From NCBI GenBank assembly GCA_966185765.1, contig CBIFVZ010000044.1, positions 1-33,028 of the forward strand: a stretch of DNA of 33,028 bases, written 5' to 3'. The notes under the pieces are model-generated. The model had not been told where the DNA came from and did no database searches. It was given only the letters and a program-made list of their open reading frames with translations. Both the position numbers and the translations under genes were made by a program. Of the stretch, positions 24,174 through 32,616 are shown in pieces (position 1 is the stretch's first letter; the number at the start of each line of letters is the position of its first letter). The DNA is from CBIFVZ01 sp966185765 (GTDB lineage Bacteria; Pseudomonadota; Gammaproteobacteria; Enterobacterales; Enterobacteriaceae).

Positions 24174-25718
24174 CTACCCTGCCAAAAAGAACCTGAACGC
24201 CGGGTTATTCGTCTCGTCGTGGCAGTCGTAGCCCAGCTCATTGAGGCGGGTTTCGAAATCTGGCTCGTGATCGCCCAGTTCAAACGCCGCCAACACACGC
24301 CCGTAGTCGGTGCCATGACTGCGGTAGTGGAACAACGAAATATTCCAGTGGGTTCCGAGCGTTTGCAGGAACTTCAGCAGCGCACCCGGTGACTCCGGGA
24401 ACTCAAAGCTGAACAACCGCTCGCGCAGCGGATGCGAGGGGCGGCCCCCCACCATGTAGCGCACGTGCAGCTTGGCCATTTCGTCGTCGGACAAATCCAC
24501 CACGCTGTAGCCGCCCTCGCTCAGAAGGCGCAAAATTTCCTCCCGCTCTTCGAGGCCACGACTCAGGCGCACACCAACGAAAATGCACGCTGATTTTGCA
24601 TCGGCAAAGCGATAGTTAAATTCAGTAACGGAACGCCCACCCAGCAGCTGACAGAACTTCAGGAAGCTACCCTTCTCCTCCGGGATGGTCACGGCGAGCA
24701 GTGCTTCACGCTGCTCGCCCAGCTCGCAACGCTCGGACACATAGCGCAGACCGTGGAAGTTAACGTTGGCTCCGGACAGCACATGCGCCAGACGCTCGCC
24801 GTGGATGCTGTGCTGCTGCACGTACTTTTTCATCCCCGCCAGCGCCAGCGCACCGGAAGGCTCGGCCACCGCACGCACGTCTTCAAAAATATCTTTCATT
24901 GCCGCACAAATGGCATCGCTGTCGACGGTGATGATGTCGTCAATGTAGGCCCGGCACAGACGGAAACACTCATCACCAATGCGTTTAACCGCCACACCTT
25001 CCGCAAACAGCCCAACGCGCGGCAGGTCAACCGGCTCACCGGCTTCCAGCGCTGCCCGCAGGCAGGCTGAGTCTTCAGACTCAACGGCAATAACTTTAAT
25101 TTGCGGCATCAGTTGCTTGATAAGCACCGCGACACCAGCGGCGAGACCGCCGCCACCGACCGGTACAAAAACGCGGTCGATGTGTGCATCCTGCTGCAAC
25201 AACTCAAGCGCCAGCGTACCCTGGCCTGCAATCACCGCCGGGTGATCGAACGGCGGCACGTAGGTGTAGCCCTGCTGTTCAGAAAGCTCAATTGCGCGCG
25301 CCTTTGCCTCATCAAAATTGGCGCCATGCAGCAGCACTTCACCGCCAAAGCCGCGCACCGCATCGACTTTGATATCCGCCGTACTCACCGGCATTACGAT
25401 AAGCGCATTCACACCAAGACGGCTTGAAGATAATGCAACGCCCTGCGCATGGTTACCTGCCGAAGCGGTAATCACGCCGCGCGCTTTTTGCTCAGCGGTC
25501 AGTCCGGCCAGCATGGCATAGGCGCCGCGCAGCTTGAAGCTGTGTACCGGTTGGCGGTCTTCTCGCTTAACCAGCACAACGTTATCCAGCCGAGCAGACA
25601 GTTTTTCCATACGCTCCAGCGGCGTAACCTGGGCTACCTCATACACCGGCGAACGCAGGACGGCGCGCAAATACTCCGCGCCGTCTGGCGCAGCGGACAA
25701 TGGCTGTGGCACGCTCAT
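24174..25718 (-). CDS. ilvA: Threonine ammonia-lyase, biosynthetic (IlvA)
   Basis: A 514-residue PLP enzyme, identical in length to E. coli IlvA. It deaminates threonine to 2-oxobutanoate, the committed step of isoleucine synthesis, and is inhibited by isoleucine and activated by valine. The PLP lysine is K62 in HSFKLRGAYAML; TASAGNHAQGVAL binds substrate carboxylate and VPVGGGGLAAGVA binds PLP phosphate. Two ACT-like regulatory domains fill the C-terminal third (about 335-405 and 430-505). It begins two bases after the ilvD stop and ends the operon. Confidence 0.98.
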   Translation of the reverse strand: MSVPQPLSAAPDGAEYLRAVLRSPVYEVAQVTPLERMEKLSARLDNVVLVKREDRQPVHSFKLRGAYAMLAGLTAEQKARGVITASAGNHAQGVALSSSRLGVNALIVMPVSTADIKVDAVRGFGGEVLLHGANFDEAKARAIELSEQQGYTYVPPFDHPAVIAGQGTLALELLQQDAHIDRVFVPVGGGGLAAGVAVLIKQLMPQIKVIAVESEDSACLRAALEAGEPVDLPRVGLFAEGVAVKRIGDECFRLCRAYIDDIITVDSDAICAAMKDIFEDVRAVAEPSGALALAGMKKYVQQHSIHGERLAHVLSGANVNFHGLRYVSERCELGEQREALLAVTIPEEKGSFLKFCQLLGGRSVTEFNYRFADAKSACIFVGVRLSRGLEEREEILRLLSEGGYSVVDLSDDEMAKLHVRYMVGGRPSHPLRERLFSFEFPESPGALLKFLQTLGTHWNISLFHYRSHGTDYGRVLAAFELGDHEPDFETRLNELGYDCHDETNNPAFRFFLAG

Positions 25719-25720
25719 CG

Positions 25721-27571
25721 TTAGCCCCCCAGTTTCGATTTGTCGCGCACCGCGCCCTTATCTGCACTGGTGGCAAGGCTTGCATAGGCACGCAGCGCAA
25801 AAGAGACTTCGCGCTGACGATTGCGCGGCGTCCAGGCCTGCGCACCACGCGCTTCCTGGGCTTCGCGGCGCGCTGCCAGCTCCTGGTCACTCACGTCAAG
25901 CTGAATACCGCGATTCGGGATATCAATGGAAATCATATCGCCGTCTTCGATAAGCCCGATACTACCGCCGTTGGCTGCCTCCGGCGACACGTGCCCAATA
26001 GACAATCCGGAGGTACCGCCAGAGAAACGCCCATCGGTGATAAGCGCGCAGGTTTTACCCAGCCCCATCGACTTGAGGAAGGTGGTCGGATAGAGCATTT
26101 CCTGCATGCCCGGCCCGCCTTTTGGCCCTTCATAACGGATAACCACCACATCCCCGGCTACCACTTTACCACCGAGGATTGCCTCTACAGCGTCATCCTG
26201 GCTTTCGTAGACTTTGGCCGGACCGCGAAATTTAAGAATGCTGTCGTCAACGCCTGCAGTCTTCACGATACAGCCGTTTTCAGCAAAATTGCCGTACAGC
26301 ACGGCAAGTCCACCGTCCTGACTGTAGGCATGTTCCAGTGAACGAATACAGCCTTCAGCACGGTCAACATCAAGCGAGTCCCAGCGGCAATCCTGCGAGA
26401 ACGCTTTTGTAGTACGGATACCCGCAGGCCCCGCAGAAAACATGCGTTTGACCGCCTCGTCGTCTGTCACGGTCACATCGTACTGCGCGATAGTCTGCGG
26501 TAACGTCAGGCCCAACACGTTTTTCACATCGCGGTTCAGCAGCCCGGCGCGGTCCAGCTCACCGAGAATACCGATAACACCACCAGCACGGTGCACGTCT
26601 TCCATATGATACTTCTGGGTGCTCGGCGCCACTTTGCACAGCTGAGGTACTTTGCGCGACAGGCGGTCGATATCGCTCATGGTGAAATCGATTTCGGCTT
26701 CCTGCGCGGCAGCCAGCAGGTGCAGCACGGTATTGGTTGAACCACCCATCGCAATATCCAGCGTCATAGCGTTTTCAAAGGCCGCCTTGCTGGCAATGTT
26801 ACGCGGCAGTGCGCTGGCGTCATCCTGCTCGTAATAACGTTTGGTCAGCTCAACAATGCGCTTACCGGCATTGAGAAACAGCGTCTTACGGTCGGCGTGC
26901 GTTGCCAGCAGCGAACCGTTGCCCGGTTGCGACAGGCCCAGAGCCTCAGTCAGGCAGTTCATGGAGTTAGCAGTAAACATGCCGGAGCAGGAGCCACAGG
27001 TCGGGCAGGCTGAGCGCTCAACCTGGTCGCTCTGCTCGTCGCTGACGTTCGGGTTGGCGCCCTGAATCATGGCATCGACCAGATCGAGTTTGATTATCTG
27101 GTCAGACAGTTTGGTTTTACCAGCCTCCATCGGGCCGCCGGATACGAAGATAACCGGAATGTTGAGGCGCAAAGAGGCCATCAGCATCCCTGGGGTGATT
27201 TTGTCGCAGTTGGAAATACACACCATAGCGTCAGCACAATGGGCATTGACCATGTACTCAACGGAGTCAGCAATCAGCTCGCGCGACGGCAGTGAATACA
27301 GCATGCCGCCGTGGCCCATAGCGATACCGTCGTCCACAGCGATGGTATTAAATTCTTTCGCCACGCCGCCTGCGGCTTCAATCTGCTCAGCAACCAGTTT
27401 GCCCAGGTCGCGCAGGTGCACATGGCCCGGTACGAACTGGGTAAAAGAGTTAACGACTGCAATAATGGGTTTGCCGAAATCGGCATCGGTCATCCCGGTT
27501 GCGCGCCACAGCGCGCGGGCTCCCGCCATATTACGACCGTGGGTGGTGGTAGCGGAACGATACTTTGGCAT
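25721..27571 (-). CDS. ilvD: Dihydroxy-acid dehydratase
   Basis: A 616-residue iron-sulfur dehydratase, identical in length to E. coli IlvD. It converts dihydroxy acids to 2-keto acids in valine, leucine and isoleucine synthesis. Cluster ligands are in CISNCDK (C122) and SACPTCGSCSGMF (C189, C192, C195), with the metal-binding D81 in TIAVDDGIAMGH. The frame is open 16 codons upstream, but the family starts at MPKYRSATTTHGRNMAG. A 60-base gap separates it from ilvE. The E. coli enzyme has an oxygen-labile [4Fe-4S] cluster; the same cysteine set is seen here. Confidence 0.98.
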   Translation of the reverse strand: MPKYRSATTTHGRNMAGARALWRATGMTDADFGKPIIAVVNSFTQFVPGHVHLRDLGKLVAEQIEAAGGVAKEFNTIAVDDGIAMGHGGMLYSLPSRELIADSVEYMVNAHCADAMVCISNCDKITPGMLMASLRLNIPVIFVSGGPMEAGKTKLSDQIIKLDLVDAMIQGANPNVSDEQSDQVERSACPTCGSCSGMFTANSMNCLTEALGLSQPGNGSLLATHADRKTLFLNAGKRIVELTKRYYEQDDASALPRNIASKAAFENAMTLDIAMGGSTNTVLHLLAAAQEAEIDFTMSDIDRLSRKVPQLCKVAPSTQKYHMEDVHRAGGVIGILGELDRAGLLNRDVKNVLGLTLPQTIAQYDVTVTDDEAVKRMFSAGPAGIRTTKAFSQDCRWDSLDVDRAEGCIRSLEHAYSQDGGLAVLYGNFAENGCIVKTAGVDDSILKFRGPAKVYESQDDAVEAILGGKVVAGDVVVIRYEGPKGGPGMQEMLYPTTFLKSMGLGKTCALITDGRFSGGTSGLSIGHVSPEAANGGSIGLIEDGDMISIDIPNRGIQLDVSDQELAARREAQEARGAQAWTPRNRQREVSFALRAYASLATSADKGAVRDKSKLGG

Positions 27572-27631
27572 GCTCTGTTTACTCCCGTCTGTCAGATTGC
27601 CCGGGCGGTGCATTGCCACCCGGGCGAATAA

Positions 27632-28564
27632 TTACTTAGCGTTAACCGCGTCCAACCAGCCCCATTTGTCTTCAGTTTCGCCGGTGAACAGGCCAAAGAA
27701 CGCCTGCTGGATACGCTTGGTGACCGGACCACAGCGGCCTGCGCCGACCTGGATACCGTCTACGCTACGCACCGGCGTGATTTCCGCTGCAGTACCAGAC
27801 ATGAAGACTTCATCGGCCAGATAGAGCGACTCGCGGGACAGCACCTGCTCACGCACTTCGATACCGAGATCTTTCGCAAGCTTGATGATGGCATCACGGG
27901 TAATACCCGGCAGTGCAGAAGAGGTGAACGGCGGCGTAAACAGTACGCCATCTTTCACTTCAAACAGGTTCTCACCCGCGCCTTCAGACAGATAGCCGTT
28001 AACATCCAGCGCAATGCCTTCCTGATAGCCGTGGCGGCGCGCTTCGCTGCCGACCAGCAGAGAAGACAGGTAGTTACCGCCCGCTTTCGCGGCAGTCGGG
28101 ATGGTGTTAGGCGCCGCGCGGTTCCAGGAAGACACCATCGCGTCAATGCCTTGATCCAGCGCTTCTGCACCCAGATACGCGCCCCACGGGAAGGCGGCAA
28201 TAATAACGTCAGTGGTATAGCCCGGAGGCGGGTTCACACCCATACCCACGTCGCCTACAAAAACCAGCGGACGAATATAGGCGCTGGTCAGGTTGTTTTT
28301 ACGCAGCACGGCGCGGCAGGCTTCCATCAGTTCATCCACGCTCTGGGATACCGGGAAGCGATAAATTTTGGCGGAATCATGCAGACGCTGCATATGTTCG
28401 CGATGACGGAACACGACCGGCCCTTTGTGAGAGTCATAGCAACGGATACCTTCAAAAACCGACGTGCCATAATGCAGCGCATGCGACATGACGTGAACTT
28501 TCGCTTCTCCCCACGGAACCATCTCACCGTTAAACCAAATGTAATCAGCTTTCTTAGTCGACAT
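27632..28564 (-). CDS. ilvE: Branched-chain amino acid aminotransferase
   Basis: A 310-residue class IV PLP aminotransferase (E. coli IlvE has 309). It performs the last step of isoleucine and valine synthesis and contributes to leucine. The PLP lysine is K160 in TIPTAAKAGGNYLSSLL, and the signature EGIALDVNGYLSEGAGENLFEVKDG follows at about 195-215. ITRDAIIKLAKDLGIEVREQ and MSGTAAEITPVRSVDG are also conserved. It lies 24 bases after ilvM. Confidence 0.98.
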   Translation of the reverse strand: MSTKKADYIWFNGEMVPWGEAKVHVMSHALHYGTSVFEGIRCYDSHKGPVVFRHREHMQRLHDSAKIYRFPVSQSVDELMEACRAVLRKNNLTSAYIRPLVFVGDVGMGVNPPPGYTTDVIIAAFPWGAYLGAEALDQGIDAMVSSWNRAAPNTIPTAAKAGGNYLSSLLVGSEARRHGYQEGIALDVNGYLSEGAGENLFEVKDGVLFTPPFTSSALPGITRDAIIKLAKDLGIEVREQVLSRESLYLADEVFMSGTAAEITPVRSVDGIQVGAGRCGPVTKRIQQAFFGLFTGETEDKWGWLDAVNAK

Positions 28565-28588
28565 TTTTTTATCTTCCTGTTTGCACTC

Positions 28589-28846
28589 TCAGGCGCGTAT
28601 TTGTTGCGATGTGGGTTGCTGGATCTCGACATGCGCGACATCCACCAGTTTGCTTAACTGACTAAACAGTAATTCGACCGGACGGGGGCTGGCAACGGTC
28701 ATTTCGATATTAATATCATCCGTTCCTGGCGCCGCTTCCATATTCATGGCGCAGAGGTGAAACCCGCGGTGACGTACCACGCGCAAAACACGCTCCAGAG
28801 TTTCCGGGCGCAGACGCGCCTGCACGGCAAGGTGATGTTGCATCAT
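28589..28846 (-). CDS. ilvM: Acetolactate synthase II small subunit
   Basis: An 85-residue ACT-domain regulatory subunit (E. coli IlvM has 87) that activates the IlvG catalytic subunit; unlike isozymes I and III, isozyme II is insensitive to valine. The sequence ARLRPETLERVLRVVRHRGFHLCAMNM is the ACT core and LLFSQLSKLVDVAHVEI is the C-terminal helix/strand. The ATG overlaps the ilvG stop (ATGA), giving translational coupling with its partner. Confidence 0.97.
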   Translation of the reverse strand: MMQHHLAVQARLRPETLERVLRVVRHRGFHLCAMNMEAAPGTDDINIEMTVASPRPVELLFSQLSKLVDVAHVEIQQPTSQQIRA

Positions 28847-30489
28847 GATACTTTCTCCAGCATTTGAGAGTTACTGGCACCGGGCGGCACCAGAGGCCAG
28901 ACGTTTTCAAGCTCATCAATCGAGACATGAAGCAGATATGGCCCCTTGCTGTTGAGCAGAGTCTCTAATGCTGCTTCTACCTGGTCTTTACGGGTAATAC
29001 GCTCGCCTGGGATACCAAAGGCACTGGCCAGAACGAGAAAATCGGGGTTATCGGAAAGGTTGGTTTCACTGTAACGCTCGTTGAAAAACAGCTGCTGCCA
29101 CTGACGCACCATGCCTAAACGCTGGTTATCCAGTAAGACGATTTTGAGTGGCAGTTGCTTGCGCTTCACCGTGCCCAGCTCCTGAACATTCATCATGAAC
29201 GAACCATCGCCGGAAATGCAGATAACCGTGTCATCAGGGCGTGCGATTTGCGCTCCGACCGCCGCAGGCAGGCCAAATCCCATCGTGCCGAGGCCGCTGG
29301 AAGTGATGAAGTTCTCAGGGCGTGCAAATGACATGTGTTGTGCAGCCCACATCTGATGTTGCCCTACATCAGTGGTCACAACGCTATTTTTGGGCTTGCG
29401 TTCAGACAACTGCTTTAACAGCAGCGGTGCAAAAATGGCGTCCCCTGGATGGTCGTAACGCCAGCCAGATTCTTCACGCAGGTGTGCGACCTGTTTACGC
29501 CAGGCATCAATCGCCAACGGCTGTTGCAGCGCAGGCAGCAGCGCTTTTAAATCACCCCGCAGGCTAACGTTGGCCTGACGCAGCTTGTTCATTTCCGCCG
29601 GGTCAATATCCATATGAATGACCTTCGCGCCTGGCGCAAAGGTATTGAGTTTGCCGGTAACGCGATCGTCAAAGCGCGCACCGATGGCGATGAGCACGTC
29701 GCACTCCTGTACCGCAAGGTTGGCTGCCTTGTTGCCATGCATACCGAGCATGCCGAGATAGCCTGCATCGTCTGGTGCAACAGCGCCAAGTCCTTTGAGC
29801 GTGCAGGTTGATGGGATTTGCGTCACACGCATAAATTCACGCAGCGCCGGAACTGCCTGCGCCATGCCCACCCCACCACCGATGTAAAGCATTGGGCGAT
29901 GTGCACTCGCCAGCATGTCGTAAGCCTGCTGGATCTGCGTCAGCGGCAGCGGTTCGTCATTCACAACGGCGCTCAGGAAAGGCTCAGGCTCGCCTTCAGT
30001 CAGCTGAATATCTTTGGGGATGTCGACCAGCACCGGGCCTGGGCGTCCAGACTGCGCAATCTCGAAGGCCTCGGCCATAATGCGCGGTAAATCGTCAAGT
30101 GATTCAACCAGGAAACTGTGTTTGGTACAAGCCAGAGACAGGCCCAGGACGTCCACTTCCTGAAAGGCATCTGTACCGATAAACGGCGCAGCAACCTGAC
30201 CGGTAATAGCAACAACAGGAACCGAATCTAACAGCGCATCAGCCAGGCCCGTTATCAGATTGGTGGCGCCAGGGCCGGAAGTCGCGATACAGACCCCGGT
30301 TTTACCCGTTGAACGCGCAAACCCAATTGCTGCCATTGCAGCGCCTTGCTCATGCCGACACAGTAGGTGTTCCACACCGCCGTCGTACAACGCATCGTAG
30401 ACCGGCATTATCGCTCCGCCAGGATAACCAAAAACTTTCTCAACACCCTGCGCTCGCAACGCATGTACTACCCACTGTGCTCCGGTCAT
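28843..30489 (-). CDS. ilvG: Acetolactate synthase II large subunit (intact IlvG)
   Basis: A 548-residue thiamine diphosphate enzyme that condenses pyruvate with pyruvate or 2-oxobutanoate. The catalytic glutamate is E47 in CRHEQGAAM; the ThDP motif is GDGSFMMNVQELGT (427-440) followed by VLLDNQ; the herbicide-binding-region tryptophan is W464 in VRQWQQLF. The frame is continuous, unlike E. coli K-12 where ilvG is frameshifted. The ATG at 30489 follows GGGAG and gives the family start MTGAQWVVHALRAQG; the open frame upstream overlaps ilvX. Stop and start overlap with ilvM as ATGA. Confidence 0.98.
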   Translation of the reverse strand: MTGAQWVVHALRAQGVEKVFGYPGGAIMPVYDALYDGGVEHLLCRHEQGAAMAAIGFARSTGKTGVCIATSGPGATNLITGLADALLDSVPVVAITGQVAAPFIGTDAFQEVDVLGLSLACTKHSFLVESLDDLPRIMAEAFEIAQSGRPGPVLVDIPKDIQLTEGEPEPFLSAVVNDEPLPLTQIQQAYDMLASAHRPMLYIGGGVGMAQAVPALREFMRVTQIPSTCTLKGLGAVAPDDAGYLGMLGMHGNKAANLAVQECDVLIAIGARFDDRVTGKLNTFAPGAKVIHMDIDPAEMNKLRQANVSLRGDLKALLPALQQPLAIDAWRKQVAHLREESGWRYDHPGDAIFAPLLLKQLSERKPKNSVVTTDVGQHQMWAAQHMSFARPENFITSSGLGTMGFGLPAAVGAQIARPDDTVICISGDGSFMMNVQELGTVKRKQLPLKIVLLDNQRLGMVRQWQQLFFNERYSETNLSDNPDFLVLASAFGIPGERITRKDQVEAALETLLNSKGPYLLHVSIDELENVWPLVPPGASNSQMLEKVS

Positions 30490-30491
30490 CG

Positions 30492-30542
30492 TTATTCTCC
30501 CGTCTTCATAGGGGAGAAACAGCATTTTATTCTGCAACACAT
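30492..30542 (-). CDS. ilvX: IlvX micropeptide (16 residues)
   Basis: A 16-codon ORF lies between the attenuator and ilvG and encodes MCCRIKCCFSPMKTGE. It has a good ribosome binding site (GAGGAAC) and ends two bases before the ilvG ATG. E. coli ilvX is also 16 residues, in the same place, and ends CFSRFRTGN; the shared C-terminal pattern CFS..(K/R)TG supports orthology. The N-terminal half differs, and four of sixteen residues are cysteine. Function is unknown; translational coupling to ilvG is plausible. Confidence 0.7.
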   Translation of the reverse strand: MCCRIKCCFSPMKTGE

Positions 30543-30575
30543 AGTCTGTTCCTCAGGTCGATATCGTTAGTCCAA

Positions 30576-30608
30576 CAAAAAACCCCCGGACCTTTCGGTG
30601 CGGGGGTT
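30576..30608 (-). terminator. ilv operon attenuator (terminator hairpin)
   Basis: In the transcript AACCCCCGCACC-GAAA-GGTCCGGGGGTT forms a strong GC-rich stem followed by a U-tract (GGTTTTTTG). It lies about 25 bases after the ilvL stop. This is the classic terminator of branched-chain amino acid attenuation: ribosome stalling at Leu/Val/Ile codons in ilvL would favour the anti-terminator and allow ilvXGMEDA transcription. Confidence 0.93.
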
Positions 30609-30629
30609 CTTTCGATTCGGGCTTGAATT

Positions 30630-30728
30630 TTAAGCCTTTCTTCTCCTGAGCGCAGCCCCGCACGGCGGTTTAATAATCACCACCACGCTAATCACAACAA
30701 GGCTAATCACTCGTAGAAGGGCTTTCAT
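30630..30728 (-). CDS. ilvL: ilvXGMEDA operon leader peptide IlvL
   Basis: A 32-residue leader peptide, the same length as E. coli IlvL. It begins MKALLRVISLVVISVVVII, so 14 of residues 4-19 are Leu, Val or Ile, and ends KPPCGAALRRRKA. It is a ribosome-stalling sensor of charged tRNA-Leu, -Val and -Ile and has no other known job. Differences from E. coli include K2, K20 and three arginines near the C-terminus. An upstream in-frame ATG exists but lies before the promoter-proximal leader and is not needed. Confidence 0.93.
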   Translation of the reverse strand: MKALLRVISLVVISVVVIIKPPCGAALRRRKA

Positions 30729-30770
30729 TGGTGTTCGTTCTTTCAACTCGTTCGAAGTAATGCCTACAGA

Positions 30771-30798
30771 GTTATCACAGAGATTACAGAGGTGACAA
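30771..30798 (-). promoter_or_regulatory. Promoter of the ilvLXGMEDA operon
   Basis: On the minus strand TTGTCA (30793-30798) and GATAAC (30771-30776) are 16 bases apart, ahead of CTCTGTAGGCATT. E. coli ilv promoter P2 has the same layout (TTGTAC, 16 bases, GGTAAC). The A-tract just upstream (30800-30808 region) could act as an UP element. Confidence 0.75.
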
Positions 30799-30841
30799 GT
30801 TTTTTTTAATCCCTCAGTGGTGAGCAAGCTAATTATTTTCG

Positions 30842-30860
30842 TGAAAATTATTTATTTTCA
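30842..30860. promoter_or_regulatory. AT-rich palindrome between ilvL and comM
   Basis: TGAAAAT (842-848 of 30 kb) and ATTTTCA (854-860) form perfect seven-base arms around TATTT. A further ATTTTC lies just to the left (30835-30840), so half-sites alternate. It is about 80-95 bases upstream of the expected ilv transcription start, where IHF and Lrp act in E. coli. The binding protein is not known. Confidence 0.35.
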
Positions 30861-30930
30861 TAAGGATAAGCAAAAAATGAAAAATGCTCACACCAGAATT
30901 TTCGTCTAAGGAAGCGCTTACCACCCGCCA

Positions 30931-30952
30931 TGTTGCGATCGTGGGCGTAAAA
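30931..30952 (+). promoter_or_regulatory. Candidate CRP-S (Sxy-dependent) site for comM
   Basis: The 22-base site reads TGTTGCGAT, then CGTG, then GCCGTAAAA-like GGCGTAAAA. Against the CRP-S pattern TTTTGCGAT-N4-ATCGCAAAA it matches 8 of 9 positions in the left half and 6 of 9 in the right. It lies about 120 bases before the comM start. ComM is a member of the Sxy/CRP competence regulon in Haemophilus. No clear -10 box was found at the expected distance. Confidence 0.45.
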
Positions 30953-31069
30953 GTCATGAAAATAAGTTAATTCACATTTTTATTCAGGGAACATGCTCGC
31001 AGTTAGCCGTATCCCTGCTTTTATCCCGATGCGCTGCATTCCATCATAACGCTTTCACAAGGAGAGAAA

Positions 31070-32590
31070 ATGGCACTGGCAATTGTACATACGCGCGCAG
31101 CGCTCGGCGTTAACGCTCCTCTGGTTACCGTCGAGGTACATATCAGCCAGGGGTTACCCGGCCTGACAATGGTGGGGCTGCCGGAAACTACCGTAAAAGA
31201 GGCCAGAGACAGGGTGCGCAGCGCGATTATCAACAGCGGTTACAGCTATCCTGCTCGTAAAATTACGATTAACCTGGCACCTGCCGACCTGCCTAAAGAG
31301 GGAGGACGATACGATTTACCCATCGCTCTGGCGCTTCTGGCTGCTTCAGAGCAGCTTTCCAGCGACAGACTGGAGCGATATGAATACGTTGGAGAACTGG
31401 CGCTTACAGGCGCACTGAGAGGTGTTCCTGGCGCCATTTCGTCGGCGCTGGCGGCACTTAATACCGGACGGCAAGTTATTGTCGCGAGTGAAAACGCGCA
31501 TGAAGTGAGCCTCATTGAACAAAAAGGCTGTTTTATTGCACAGCACCTCACCGAAGTGTGCGCATTTCTGGAAGGGAGAACGGAATTACCTCCCCCTCCA
31601 AAACTCCCGCCTGTAACAACTGAGGTACGCGAAGATCTGTCTGAAGTCATTGGGCAGGAGCAGGGCAAACGCGCGCTGGAAATTGCCGCTGCCGGTAGTC
31701 ACAACCTTCTCCTGCTGGGTCCACCCGGCACAGGCAAAACGATGCTGGCAGTTCGACTGGGTAGTTTACTTCCCGCCCTGAGTGACACAGAAGCGCTGGA
31801 GAGTGCGGCAATTCTTAGCCTGGTCAATCCACAACACATTCAGCAGCAGTGGCGCCAGCGGCCGTTTCGCTCACCACACCATAGCGCCTCACTGTCCGCG
31901 ATGGTTGGAGGTGGTGGAATACCTGCACCGGGGGAAATTTCGTTGGCCCACAATGGTGTGCTGTTTCTTGATGAGCTTCCTGAGTTCGAAAAACGGGTGC
32001 TGGATGCACTCCGGGAGCCAATAGAGTCGGGAGAAATACTGATTTCTCGAACGCGTGCCAAAATCAACTACCCGGCACGTTTCCAGCTCATTGCCGCCAT
32101 GAATCCAAGCCCAACAGGACACTATCAGGGAACCCACAACCGCTGTAGTCCAGAGCAGAATTTACGTTATCTTGCCAGGTTATCCGGGCCATTTCTGGAC
32201 CGGTTTGATATGTCGCTGGAAATTCCCTTATTGCCGCCGGGCACACTCAGCCAACAACAACAGGCGGGTGAAACCAGTGCCAGCGTAAGAATGCGCGTTG
32301 AATCAGCACGTAATCGACAACTCCAACGCCAGGGGCGATTGAATGCGCAATTAGATAATCATGAGATCCGTCTTTATTGCCCACTTAGCACAGGTGACGC
32401 CGAGTGGCTTGAACAGTCGCTCACTCACCTGGGTCTGTCCGTACGTGCATGGCAACGTCTACTTAAGGTTGCGCGCACCATTGCAGATATAGAGGGCATT
32501 AAGGCCATACAGCGCAAGCATTTACAGGAAGCGCTTAGCTATCGCGCCATCGACAGGCTATTGATTCACTTGAGAAGCATGCTGGGATAA
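31070..32590 (+). CDS. comM: AAA+ helicase ComM (YifB), Mg-chelatase-like
   Basis: A 506-residue member of the Mg-chelatase/YifB family, the usual length. ComM is a hexameric helicase that promotes branch migration during natural transformation in Vibrio and Haemophilus; its job in enterobacteria is unclear. The N-terminal domain (1-165) is Lon-protease-like and lacks a catalytic Ser/Lys dyad that I can see. The AAA+ domain has Walker A GPPGTGKT (217-224), PFRSPHHSASLSAMVGGG, and Walker B GVLFLDELPEF (D301, E302), then RTRAKINYPARFQLIAAMNP and the C-terminal lid with GLSVRAWQRLLKVARTIADI. The ATG follows AAGGAGA. It diverges from the ilv operon. Confidence 0.96.
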   Translation: MALAIVHTRAALGVNAPLVTVEVHISQGLPGLTMVGLPETTVKEARDRVRSAIINSGYSYPARKITINLAPADLPKEGGRYDLPIALALLAASEQLSSDRLERYEYVGELALTGALRGVPGAISSALAALNTGRQVIVASENAHEVSLIEQKGCFIAQHLTEVCAFLEGRTELPPPPKLPPVTTEVREDLSEVIGQEQGKRALEIAAAGSHNLLLLGPPGTGKTMLAVRLGSLLPALSDTEALESAAILSLVNPQHIQQQWRQRPFRSPHHSASLSAMVGGGGIPAPGEISLAHNGVLFLDELPEFEKRVLDALREPIESGEILISRTRAKINYPARFQLIAAMNPSPTGHYQGTHNRCSPEQNLRYLARLSGPFLDRFDMSLEIPLLPPGTLSQQQQAGETSASVRMRVESARNRQLQRQGRLNAQLDNHEIRLYCPLSTGDAEWLEQSLTHLGLSVRAWQRLLKVARTIADIEGIKAIQRKHLQEALSYRAIDRLLIHLRSMLG

Positions 32591-32616
32591 AGAAAGGGGC
32601 CGTAGCCCCTTTCTTT
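32589..32616. terminator. Bidirectional terminator shared by comM and maoP
   Basis: Perfect 12-base arms AAAGAAAGGGGC (32589-32600) and GCCCCTTTCTTT (32605-32616) pair around CGTA. The stem includes the last two bases of the comM TAA and, on the other side, two bases of the maoP TAA. The U-rich arms on either strand would end both convergent transcripts. Confidence 0.9.
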
